Positions 1 to 5,818 of a DNA stretch of 7,217 nucleotides are shown one piece after another (positions within the stretch are counted from its first letter, which is position 1; every line of letters begins with the position of its first letter). Source of the DNA: Pelotomaculum sp. UBA4789 (GTDB taxonomy: Bacteria; Bacillota; Desulfotomaculia; Desulfotomaculales; Pelotomaculaceae); contig DHGV01000115.1 of NCBI GenBank assembly GCA_002402945.1, forward strand, positions 499 through 7,715, written 5' to 3'. A model generated the notes under the pieces. The model did no database searches. It worked only from the letters and a program-made list of their open reading frames with translations, and was not told where the DNA came from. Both the position numbers and the translations under genes were made by a program.

Positions 1-855
1 GGTGGTTCGCTGATCATCCTGGTCGGTTTTATTGATGACACCAGGGGTTTGTCCCCGGGTCTGAAACTGGCTGGGCAGATAGCGGCAGCGGCAGCCATCA
101 TCCCGTTTGGCCTGAAAGTTGAGTTCCTGACCAACCCGTTTTCTGAAGAGTTGATTAACCTGGGCTTGCTTACTATCCCCTTCACAGTGATTTGGATAGT
201 TTCGGTCACCAACGCGGTGAACCTTATTGACGGTTTAGATGGCCTTGCCGGCGGCACGACCTTTATTTCTGCCCTGACCCTTGCTGCTGTGGTTTGGATC
301 GAGACCACGGCTACCGGGGGATCCCGGGGCCAGAGTGACGCCATTGTCCTGGCCTTGATCCTGGCGGCCTCGATTATCGGCTTCCTGCGCTATAATTTCT
401 ATCCGGCGAAGATCTTTCTCGGTGATTCCGGATCGATGTACCTGGGATTCAGCATGGCTGCCTTGTCGATCATGGGCATGGCCAAAAGCGCGACCTTTAT
501 ATCAGTGATCATCCCGGTGGTTATTTTGGGTATTCCACTCCTCGACACCATATTTGCCATCGTCAGGCGTTATTCCGGCCGCAGGCCTATCTTCCAGCCG
601 GATAAGGAACACCTGCACCACCGGTTGATCCAGATGGGATTAAGCCACCGCCAGGCGGTACTGTCAATATACGGTGTTTGTGTTGTTCTGGGCTTTAGCG
701 CCATTACCATAACCCTGATCTCGCCCAAACAGGCGGCCATATTCCTGGTAGTCCTTTCAACAATAATCCTGCTGGTCGCAAACAAAATAGGAGTAACCGG
801 CGCCTTGAGGCAGGCCCCAATCGTACCTCAACCGAATAAGCAGCAGCGGTCCTGA
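1..855 (+). CDS. tagO: Polyprenyl-phosphate GlcNAc-1-phosphate transferase (TagO/WecA family), 5'-truncated by window edge
   Basis: This integral membrane enzyme moves a sugar-1-phosphate (normally GlcNAc-1-P) from its UDP form onto undecaprenyl phosphate, the first step of teichoic-acid or other surface glycan synthesis. The reading frame is open from base 1, so 284 codons are visible; family members are about 320-360 residues, so roughly the first 70 are missing. Visible family signatures, in window codon numbers, are the Asp-Asp pair in GFIDD (12-13), NAVNLIDGLDGLAGG (71-85), FLGDSGS (139-145) and the HLHHRL loop (204-209). The last of these separates the TagO/WecA branch from MraY. Hydrophobic stretches lie between the motifs. 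A TTG at 49 lies inside the conserved DD region and is not the start. The family is certain. The exact sugar and glycan product (teichoic acid, exopolysaccharide or other) cannot be read from the sequence. Confidence 0.93.
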   Translation, partial: GGSLIILVGFIDDTRGLSPGLKLAGQIAAAAAIIPFGLKVEFLTNPFSEELINLGLLTIPFTVIWIVSVTNAVNLIDGLDGLAGGTTFISALTLAAVVWIETTATGGSRGQSDAIVLALILAASIIGFLRYNFYPAKIFLGDSGSMYLGFSMAALSIMGMAKSATFISVIIPVVILGIPLLDTIFAIVRRYSGRRPIFQPDKEHLHHRLIQMGLSHRQAVLSIYGVCVVLGFSAITITLISPKQAAIFLVVLSTIILLVANKIGVTGALRQAPIVPQPNKQQRS

Positions 856-874
856 TTCACGGGCCGCTTTTTTT
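845..874 (+). terminator. Intrinsic terminator overlapping the end of the tagO-like gene
   Basis: An 8-bp stem AGCGGTCC (845-852) / GGGCCGCT (861-868), with one G-T wobble, has an 8-nt loop and is followed by a run of seven T (868-874). The 5' arm is made of the last three sense codons of the upstream gene, and its TGA stop sits in the loop. It should separate the tagO-like transcript from galU. Confidence 0.85.
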
Positions 875-904
875 AAATAGCGGCGGAAATTGTCTAATCT
901 GATC

Positions 905-910
905 AGGAGG
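905..910 (+). promoter_or_regulatory. Ribosome binding site that fixes the galU start at GTG 919
   Basis: AGGAGG at 905-910 lies 8 nt before GTG 919. The other in-frame GTG, at 910, overlaps this Shine-Dalgarno sequence itself and cannot be served by it. Starting at 919 gives MKKIRKAVIPAAGLG, the expected GalU N-terminus. Confidence 0.85.
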
Positions 911-918
911 TGTTTCTT

Positions 919-1794
919 GTGAAAAAAATAAGGAAAGCGGTAATCCCGGCGGCCGGCCTGGGCGTGCGTTTCCTGCCTGCAACCAAGGCACAGCCCAAGG
1001 AGATGCTTCCCGTTATTGATAAACCAACTATCCAATACATCATTGAGGAAGTAATCGCTTCGGGGATAGAGGAGATCCTGATTATCACAGGCAGAAACAA
1101 AGGGTCAATAGAAGACCATTTTGACAAGTCCCCGGAGCTGGAGGCGCGGCTGAAGGAAACCGGCAAAACCGCCCTGCTTGAACTGGTCCAGAGCATCAGC
1201 AGTTTTGCCGACATCAGCTTCGTCAGGCAGAAGGAACCGCTGGGCCTGGGCCATGCCGTATACTGCGCCAGGAGGTTTGTTGGTGATGAACCTTTCGCGG
1301 TGCTGCTGGGCGACGACCTGGTAGTCAGCGAAACGCCCTGTCTCAAGCAACTGATTGATGTATATAATGATGTGCATTCCTCTGTAATTGCCGTCATGGA
1401 AGTGCCTGAAAAAGATGTGTCCAAGTACGGCATCCTGGACTCGGTAGCAGATCGCAGCGGATTGCACAGGATCCGTGATCTGGTTGAGAAGCCTGCGCCG
1501 GAGAAAGCCCCTTCCCGGTTGGCGATCATGGGCAGGTATATCATCGAACCGCGTATTTTCTCCATCCTGGCGGAAGCCGGACCGGGCGTCGGAGGGGAAA
1601 TCCAGCTGACCGACGCCCTCAAGGCGCTGTGCGCGGAGCAGCCTGTGTACGGCCTGGCTTTTCAGGGTAGGCGTTATGATGTCGGTGACAAGCTGGGCTA
1701 CCTGCAGGCGACTGTGGAGTTCGCCCTGGCGCGGCCTGACCTGGCGCTAGGTTTCCGGGAATACCTTAAATCCATCATAAAGGAGCTCAGGTGA
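919..1794 (+). CDS. galU: UTP--glucose-1-phosphate uridylyltransferase
   Basis: This cytoplasmic nucleotidyltransferase makes UDP-glucose and pyrophosphate from UTP and glucose-1-phosphate, feeding envelope glycan and glycolipid synthesis. The 291-residue product matches the usual bacterial GalU length (about 290-300). Visible motifs are the nucleotide-binding loop AAGLGVRFLPATK (11-23; most homologues have T where this has V16), QPKEMLP (25-31), LLGDD with the metal-binding Asp (129-133), VEKP (189-192), GEIQLTDA (226-233) and YDVGDKLGY (253-261). The start is GTG 919 behind AGGAGG; a GTG at 910 is in frame but overlaps that site. Its TGA stop shares its last base with the ATG of galE, so the two are probably co-transcribed and translationally coupled. 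The upstream terminator suggests the pair is transcribed separately from the tagO-like gene. The family call is very secure. Confidence 0.96.
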   Translation: MKKIRKAVIPAAGLGVRFLPATKAQPKEMLPVIDKPTIQYIIEEVIASGIEEILIITGRNKGSIEDHFDKSPELEARLKETGKTALLELVQSISSFADISFVRQKEPLGLGHAVYCARRFVGDEPFAVLLGDDLVVSETPCLKQLIDVYNDVHSSVIAVMEVPEKDVSKYGILDSVADRSGLHRIRDLVEKPAPEKAPSRLAIMGRYIIEPRIFSILAEAGPGVGGEIQLTDALKALCAEQPVYGLAFQGRRYDVGDKLGYLQATVEFALARPDLALGFREYLKSIIKELR

Positions 1795-2702
1795 TGAACG
1801 TACTGGTAACGGGGGGAGCCGGTTTTATCGGCTCCCATATTGTTGATCTGCTGGTTGAAAAGGGCTGCACTGTTTCTATTGTGGACAATCTTTCCACGGG
1901 ACGGCCGGAAAACATCAATCCCGGGGCGAACTTTTGCAATATTGACGTGCGCGATCCGGGCTTAAAAGAAATTGTTGCCCGGGAGAAGCCATCGGCGGTA
2001 ATCCACCTGGCGGCACAGGTGGATGTGCAGCGCTCATTGCAGGACCCGCACACCGACGCGGAAATAAATATCATCGGGGCCGTCAATCTCCTGGATGCCT
2101 GCTCCGCCAGCGGTGTCGGCAAGGTTGTTTATGCCTCTACCGCCGCCGTGTACGGCAGCCCGGCATATCTGCCCGTGGACGAAAGGCACCCCGTGGCGCC
2201 GCAATCGCCATACGGCCTTTCCAAGCACACCGTGGAACACTACCTGCGGCTGTACCGGGATATGCATGGTATCAACTTTACGGTACTGCGTTTTGCCAAT
2301 GTCTACGGTCCACGCCAGGATGCCACCGGCGAGGGCGGTGTGGTGGCCATATTTATCGACAAGCTGGCGAAGGGAGTTAAACCAGTTATATTTGGTGACG
2401 GGGAGCAGACCAGGGATTTCATCTACGTCAAAGATGTGGCTGCCGCCAGCTTGGCAGCGCTGCAACAGGGTGACGGCGGCACATTCAATGTCAGCACCGG
2501 CAAGGGGCTGAGTGTCAATTATTTGTACCAGGCGCTGAAAGCACTTACCGGCAGCATAATGGAACCGTTGTACCAGCCGCCCCGACCGGGAGACATCACC
2601 CATAGCACCCTGTCCAACGCCAGGGCCTGCGTCTCCCTGGACTGGCGCCCCCGTTACATCCTGATGGAAGGGCTGCGCGAAACAGTAGACTTCTGCCGTT
2701 AA
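1794..2702 (+). CDS. galE: NAD-dependent sugar-nucleotide epimerase, probable UDP-glucose 4-epimerase (short type)
   Basis: An extended short-chain dehydrogenase/reductase that probably interconverts UDP-glucose and UDP-galactose (or the GlcNAc/GalNAc pair), using bound NAD. The 302-residue protein has an N-terminal Rossmann fold with GGAGFIG (7-13), the cofactor-ribose residues D31-N32 in VDNLSTG, HLAAQ (71-75), catalytic STAAVYG (115-121), the YxxxK pair Y140/K144, and RFANVYGPRQ (166-175). RPGDI (264-268) lies in the substrate-binding region. It is shorter than the roughly 338-residue E. coli enzyme but fits the short bacterial/archaeal GalE group. ATG 1794 is chosen because AAGGAG (1780-1785) lies 8 nt upstream; a GTG at 1791 is also in frame but only 5 nt from it. 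Direct linkage to galU supports the UDP-glucose substrate. The epimerase class is secure, but specificity is inferred; related sugar epimerases or dehydratases cannot be fully excluded. Confidence 0.88.
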   Translation: MNVLVTGGAGFIGSHIVDLLVEKGCTVSIVDNLSTGRPENINPGANFCNIDVRDPGLKEIVAREKPSAVIHLAAQVDVQRSLQDPHTDAEINIIGAVNLLDACSASGVGKVVYASTAAVYGSPAYLPVDERHPVAPQSPYGLSKHTVEHYLRLYRDMHGINFTVLRFANVYGPRQDATGEGGVVAIFIDKLAKGVKPVIFGDGEQTRDFIYVKDVAAASLAALQQGDGGTFNVSTGKGLSVNYLYQALKALTGSIMEPLYQPPRPGDITHSTLSNARACVSLDWRPRYILMEGLRETVDFCR

Positions 2703-2707
2703 AGCTA

Positions 2708-2829
2708 GGAAGTATGGGACAGTTTTCCTGTATTGCTTTAATCGGGGATGTATCGCTGGTGTTGTAGGGCGGGTTTCAACCCGCCATGTGCGGCTGAAGC
2801 CGCACCTACAAGGGCAGTGTCCCCATTCC
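2708..2829 (+). repeat. Composite palindromic intergenic element: imperfect outer inverted repeat around a three-stem core
   Basis: The outer arms GGAAGTATGGGACA (2708-2721) and TGTCCCCATTCC (2818-2829) are imperfect inverted repeats. They enclose the nested core at 2762-2811, described separately. The whole unit is about 120 bp, carries no convincing gene, and fills most of the galE-TPR gap. The size, nested symmetry and location resemble REP/MITE-type non-autonomous repeats, but the copy number elsewhere is unknown. Confidence 0.45.
2762..2811 (+). repeat. 50-bp cloverleaf-like palindromic repeat (two hairpins inside a third stem)
   Basis: The outer stem is TTGTAGG (2762-2768) / CCTACAA (2805-2811). 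Inside it are hairpin 1, GGCGGGTT (2768-2775) / AACCCGCC (2778-2785), and hairpin 2, GTGCGGCT (2788-2795) / AGCCGCAC (2798-2805). All three stems are perfectly complementary; the bases at 2768 and 2805 are shared between the outer stem and a hairpin. No T-run follows, so it is a poor intrinsic terminator. The form recalls REP-like or small MITE sequences of the GTAGGGGCGGGTTT type that occur in many bacterial genomes; that likeness is from memory, not from a search. Confidence 0.7.
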
Positions 2830-2868
2830 GCTGATTTGGAATCGAAGCTCTTTATAGCAGGAAATAAA

Positions 2869-2897
2869 TTGAAATTTAAAGAACCTCTGATTACAAA
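2869..2897 (+). promoter_or_regulatory. Candidate sigma-A promoter for the TPR-murJ gene group
   Basis: TTGAAA (2869-2874, 5 of 6 to the -35 consensus) and TACAAA (2892-2897, 4 of 6 to the -10) are separated by 17 bp. This would start transcription near 2904, about 47 nt before the TPR gene. It is the best match I found in the 2703-2950 gap, but the -10 is weak. Confidence 0.4.
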
Positions 2898-2950
2898 GGC
2901 TGCGATTAACAGCTTGATATGCTGAGGGTTTTCACACAGGGGGGATCCGG

Positions 2951-3628
2951 ATGAATAAATTTCTCATATTTGTTTTGCTGTCTTACATCACCCGCAGCCC
3001 CCTTCTCATCCTGGTAATCATGCTGCTGGTTTTGTTTCTAACGGAACGCCGTTTTGTCGGCATCCTGCCGGATATCTTCGAGCCCTGGCGGCGGGCAAAA
3101 AGGATCAGCCAGCTAAAGAAAGATATCGCCATAAACCCGGCAAACGCTGATTCATACCTGGAGTTGGGGGAGGCATATTTCCGTCAGGGAAAATATGAAA
3201 AGGCCCTGTCATTTCTGGAAAACGCATCCGGCAAGATGGAAGGACACCCTCTTTTCCATTTCCTCCTGGGCGCTTCCTACTATAACAGCGGAAGGATTAA
3301 GCAGGGGAAAGAGGAGCTGGAAAAAGCGATCAGGGCGAATCCCAAGGCCAGCCTGGGAGAGCCTTATTTGTACATGATCAGAATTTACCTGGAGGAAAAA
3401 CAGCCGGATGAGAACATTGAACAGGTTTTCGGCCAGCTGCTGTTGTACGGCACGCCCAGGATATTTTACCAGGCCGGCAGGTTGTTATCAGCTGCCAATG
3501 ACAAGGAAAGGGCGCGCCGGCTGTTCGCGGAAACTATAGAAAGCTACAATGCTTGCCGGGGAGCGCTGCGCCGGGTAAACAGAAGGTGGGCCTTTCTCTC
3601 CGGGATTTACCTCAAGCTTGGAGCCTGA
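2951..3628 (+). CDS. Membrane-anchored TPR-repeat protein, function unknown
   Basis: A 225-residue protein with one N-terminal hydrophobic segment (about 4-30) followed by basic and polar sequence, so it is probably a single-pass membrane anchor rather than a cleaved signal peptide. The rest is helical, with tetratricopeptide-type repeats. The clearest are about 62-95 (ADSYLELGEAYFRQGKYEKA) and 99-132 (FHFLLGASYYNSGRIKQG); weaker ones are near 137-167 and 169-201. TPRs usually hold protein partners together; the partner here is unknown. The start ATG 2951 follows an AGGGGGG tract at 2938-2944 by 6 nt. It lies 97 nt upstream of murJ on the same strand, with a tiny ORF between them. A role as a scaffold in envelope synthesis is therefore possible, but only from context. 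Confidence 0.85.
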   Translation: MNKFLIFVLLSYITRSPLLILVIMLLVLFLTERRFVGILPDIFEPWRRAKRISQLKKDIAINPANADSYLELGEAYFRQGKYEKALSFLENASGKMEGHPLFHFLLGASYYNSGRIKQGKEELEKAIRANPKASLGEPYLYMIRIYLEEKQPDENIEQVFGQLLLYGTPRIFYQAGRLLSAANDKERARRLFAETIESYNACRGALRRVNRRWAFLSGIYLKLGA

Positions 3629-3630
3629 TT

Positions 3631-3729
3631 ATGGAATTGTTTAATAAGCTGTCAGGTGGATGTGGAAGCAGGAAGCAGAAGAACCGTCCCCGTGCTTCCA
3701 GAAATAAAATAAGCGGTGTTGAAAAATGA
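3631..3729 (+). CDS. Candidate 32-aa basic leader peptide linking the TPR gene to murJ by a stop-start overlap
   Basis: ATG 3631 starts 2 nt after the TPR stop codon, with GGAG at 3620-3623 (7 nt upstream) as a possible ribosome binding site. The frame runs 32 codons to TGA at 3727-3729, which overlaps the murJ ATG in the four bases ATGA (3726-3729). The peptide begins MELFNKLSGG and is very basic (nine Lys/Arg, two Glu). Its middle is encoded by the palindromic repeat at 3664-3699. No family is recognised. Because murJ lacks a good ribosome binding site, the likeliest role is to bring ribosomes to the murJ start by coupled termination and re-initiation. The peptide itself may have no function, and the ORF could be chance. 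Confidence 0.4.
   Translation: MELFNKLSGGCGSRKQKNRPRASRNKISGVEK
3664..3699 (+). repeat. Palindromic repeat, copy A of a family also found after metK
   Basis: The core at 3671-3699 has arms GGAAGCA (3671-3677) and TGCTTCC (3693-3699) around a 15-nt centre containing GAACCGTCCCC. The left arm is doubled, with another GGAAGCA at 3664-3670. It matches the copies at 7118 and 7151 at 23 of 29 positions without gaps, including both arms. Confidence 0.7.
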
Positions 3730-5285
3730 CGACTGGCAAATTCATCTTCAAGGCGACTCTTTTGATCGCCTTTTTTATCTTGCTGTCCAAGATACTCGGC
3801 CTGGTGCGGGAATCTGTAATAGCGAGCCTGCTGGGGACTACCTACATGGCGGACGCTTACCAGATGGCTATAAAGGCGCCGAATATGCTTTTCACCATTA
3901 TCAGCGGGGCGCTTGCCACGGTGATAGTGCCTGTTTTTACCGAGTATGTCTCCAGGGGCGAAAAGGGCGAAGCCTGGAAGCTGTTCAACACAGTTATGGT
4001 TTTGGTCATCTTTTTCTTCCTGTTCGCCTCTGTGATCGGGATTGCAGGGGCTCCCCTTCTGGTCAAGGTTGTGGCGCCGGGGTTTTCAGGTGTAACAAGG
4101 GAACTGACAGTTGAACTCTCACGAATTATCATGCCGTGGATGATCTTCGCCGGCCTGGCCTCACTCTATACCCAGCTTTTAAACGCCAATAACATTTTTG
4201 GCCTGCCTGCCTTCAGCGGTTCGGTAAACAATATATTTATCATTGTTTTTGCTCTTACCCTCGGCAGGATATATGGCGTGCACGGCCTGACTTTGGGCGC
4301 CATGCTGGCCATGACGGCCATGGCCCTGGTGCAGTTCCCCGTGCTTTACAAAGAGGGCTTTAAAATTAACCTGCATCTGGACCTGCATCATCCCGGCCTG
4401 AAAAAGATTTGGCTCCTCGCCCTGCCGTCGGTATTCAGCCTGTCGGTTACCCAGGCCAATGTATTTGTAACTTATGTATTGGCGTCCTGGCTGCCGGTAG
4501 GGAGCGTCTCGTCGCTTGGTTACGCGGACAAATTGATCCAGTTTTCTGTCGGGCTGCTGGCTATCTCCCTGGCGACGGCTGTTTTTCCCACTATTTCCCT
4601 GCTGGCTGCCGAGAAGGAAATGGATAACTTTGCCGGCACCCTGCTCGGTGCGCTGAAGGTTGTATTTATCGGGATAATTCCGGCCAGCATATTATTAATA
4701 ACGTTAAGCCACCCCATTGTAAACCTGGTTTACGGGTGGGGGGCCTTTGACCAGAAAGCAGTGGAAATGACTGCGCCTGCGCTTATCTTCTATGCAATAG
4801 GCTCTGTGGGTCTTGCGGCCGGCTATCTTTTAACCCGCGGTTTTTATTCCCTGCAGGATACCCGCACCCCACTCAAAATAAGCATTGTCATGGTTCTGAT
4901 CAACCTGGGTTTCAGCCTGCTGCTGATCGGGCCTCTCCGGCATGCCGGCCTGGCCCTGGCCAATTCTTTGGCGAACCTGATTTATATGGCCCTGATGATG
5001 TGGTACCTGGGGAAAAAAATACCCGGTCTGTATCAGGGCGGCTTGTTGAAATTCACAGTGGCTGTTCTCACAGCCGCTGGTTTGATGGCTGTGGTATGTT
5101 ACATGGTCAATGGCGCATTGGCTGGGATGGTGCAGGGAAAAACCGGCCTGATCATCCAGATTGGCCTGTCTGGAATTGCCGGGATGGTGGTTTTTATAGC
5201 CGCAGTTTTTGCCATGAGGGTTGAAGAGGCCCGGATGCTCTGGCATGCTGCCAGAAATGCCCTGGCGGGACGGGGCAAATTGTAG
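3726..5285 (+). CDS. murJ: Lipid II flippase MurJ (MviN family)
   Basis: A polytopic inner-membrane protein of the MOP exporter superfamily that flips the undecaprenyl-linked peptidoglycan precursor (lipid II) to the outer face. The 519 residues match the family length and are almost entirely hydrophobic helices, as expected for 14 membrane segments. Signatures are SKILGLVRESVIASLLG (21-37), MADAYQMAIKAPNML (41-55), LGYADKLIQFSVGLLAISLA (264-283) and RGFYSLQDTRTPLK (371-384). Aligned by eye to E. coli MurJ, R24 and D39 are kept (R28, D43), R18 and R270 are Lys (K22, K269), and R52 is replaced by Phe (F56). Start: TGA lies in frame at 3720-3722, so ATG 3726 is the earliest start. No clear Shine-Dalgarno precedes it; the stop of a 32-codon ORF overlaps this ATG, suggesting coupled translation. 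Flipping of another lipid-linked sugar is the main alternative. Confidence 0.93.
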   Translation: MTTGKFIFKATLLIAFFILLSKILGLVRESVIASLLGTTYMADAYQMAIKAPNMLFTIISGALATVIVPVFTEYVSRGEKGEAWKLFNTVMVLVIFFFLFASVIGIAGAPLLVKVVAPGFSGVTRELTVELSRIIMPWMIFAGLASLYTQLLNANNIFGLPAFSGSVNNIFIIVFALTLGRIYGVHGLTLGAMLAMTAMALVQFPVLYKEGFKINLHLDLHHPGLKKIWLLALPSVFSLSVTQANVFVTYVLASWLPVGSVSSLGYADKLIQFSVGLLAISLATAVFPTISLLAAEKEMDNFAGTLLGALKVVFIGIIPASILLITLSHPIVNLVYGWGAFDQKAVEMTAPALIFYAIGSVGLAAGYLLTRGFYSLQDTRTPLKISIVMVLINLGFSLLLIGPLRHAGLALANSLANLIYMALMMWYLGKKIPGLYQGGLLKFTVAVLTAAGLMAVVCYMVNGALAGMVQGKTGLIIQIGLSGIAGMVVFIAAVFAMRVEEARMLWHAARNALAGRGKL

Positions 5286-5295
5286 GGGGAAAAGC

Positions 5296-5640
5296 ATGGA
5301 TCAGAAAAAGTGCTTGTTCGTCTTTTTTTCATTGGTTGTGTTGATGATTGTCGTTTCCACTGTTGGAGGAGTGCTCATATCAAAAGGGGCGCTCACAAAA
5401 GAGGTGATCGGCGCTCCGTTATTTACCCTCCTGTTCATCATATATATAGTATTGCTTTTTATCATGTTCTTTCCGCTGGCGCCCGTCATTATAAGGTTTT
5501 TCATAAATGCTCAGATCGGGCTTGGCAACAGCGATCTGCCCCTCATTAAATGGATGATGAATAACGAAAAAAAGGTGACTTTCTACATCTGGGCCTTCTA
5601 TTTAATCATATTATCCGTGGCTTTACCCGTGATTGTGTAA
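5296..5640 (+). CDS. Small three-helix membrane protein, function unknown
   Basis: A 114-residue hydrophobic protein with three predicted membrane segments at about 6-29, 42-66 and 95-114, and a short polar loop (about 68-94, NAQIGLGNSDLPLIKWMMNN then EKK). I do not recognise a family. ATG 5296 is chosen because GGGGG (5285-5289) lies 6 nt upstream and because the protein then begins with a short charged MDQKK before the first helix. The frame stays open further upstream to 5221, but that part lies inside murJ and does not look like protein. It begins only 10 nt after the murJ stop, so the two genes are very likely in one transcript. A link to flippase function or envelope stress is possible but not shown. 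No clear terminator follows it. Confidence 0.75.
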   Translation: MDQKKCLFVFFSLVVLMIVVSTVGGVLISKGALTKEVIGAPLFTLLFIIYIVLLFIMFFPLAPVIIRFFINAQIGLGNSDLPLIKWMMNNEKKVTFYIWAFYLIILSVALPVIV

Positions 5641-5730
5641 AATGGCCTATTTAAGCAATATCACCAAGGAGGGGCAAAACAGGCGCTTACCCCTAAAGGA
5701 CTGCACTGATACACAGCCCGTCCGGATAAT

Positions 5731-5760
5731 TTGACATTGATGCCGGGATTTTGTTACAAT
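5731..5760 (+). promoter_or_regulatory. Strong sigma-A promoter for metK
   Basis: A perfect -35 TTGACA (5731-5736), an 18-bp spacer and a -10 TACAAT (5755-5760, 5 of 6). A TG at 5752-5753 makes this an extended -10. Transcription should begin near 5767, leaving a leader of about 113 nt before the metK ATG. Confidence 0.85.
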
Positions 5761-5790
5761 ATATTAATTCATACAAACCTTTTTCATCAC

Positions 5791-5810
5791 GTGGAGGGAC
5801 TGGCGATAAG
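5791..5810 (+). promoter_or_regulatory. SAM-I riboswitch-like core fragment in the metK leader (probably incomplete)
   Basis: GTGGAGGGACTGGC (5791-5804) matches the well-known conserved segment of the SAM-I (S-box) aptamer. It is followed directly by GATAAG (5805-5810), a sequence often seen as the 3' strand of the aptamer's closing stem. The complementary CTTATC follows at 5811-5816 instead of preceding the core. The other conserved parts (the GAUGAAACC-like and GGCAACC segments) are missing, and the leader is too short for a full aptamer plus terminator. It is best read as a degenerate or internally deleted riboswitch, or a chance match in a suggestive place. Confidence 0.35.
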
Positions 5811-5818
5811 CTTATCCG

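Noticed and set aside
870..898. Possible galU promoter (TTTTTA ... TCTAAT)
   Set aside because: TCTAAT (893-898) is a fair -10, but the -35 is only the terminator's T-run (3 of 6) and the predicted start would fall within the ribosome binding site. How galU is transcribed past the terminator remains open.
903..1622. 239-codon open frame on the minus strand opposite galU
   Set aside because: It lies entirely opposite a certain galU gene, is low in recognisable motifs and is rich in Ser/Arg/Pro as expected from antisense of a GC-biased codon pattern. It is a shadow.
2095..2511. 138-codon + strand frame inside galE
   Set aside because: It is out of frame within a clear galE and has an unnatural Cys/Trp/Pro-rich composition. 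It is a shadow.
2714..2767. 17-codon ORF (ATG 2714) after galE
   Set aside because: It is very short, has only a poor GGA-like site in front and overlaps a palindromic element. There is no reason to believe it is translated.
2881..2891. 11-nt sequence GAACCTCTGAT shared with the metK leader (5818-5828)
   Set aside because: The contexts differ: here it lies between -35 and -10 of a candidate promoter, there in the transcribed leader. An 11-nt match between two leaders without further similarity is probably chance.
5670..5694. AGGGG ... CCCCT inverted repeat as a terminator after the 114-aa gene
   Set aside because: It is only a 5-bp stem with a 15-nt loop and no T-run, so it is too weak to call.
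5642..5734. 30-codon ORF (ATG 5642) starting just after the 114-aa membrane protein gene
   Set aside because: There is no ribosome binding site, and it ends inside the -35 of the metK promoter. A good Shine-Dalgarno-like AAGGAGG (5666-5672) lies inside it but has no start codon at a suitable distance downstream.
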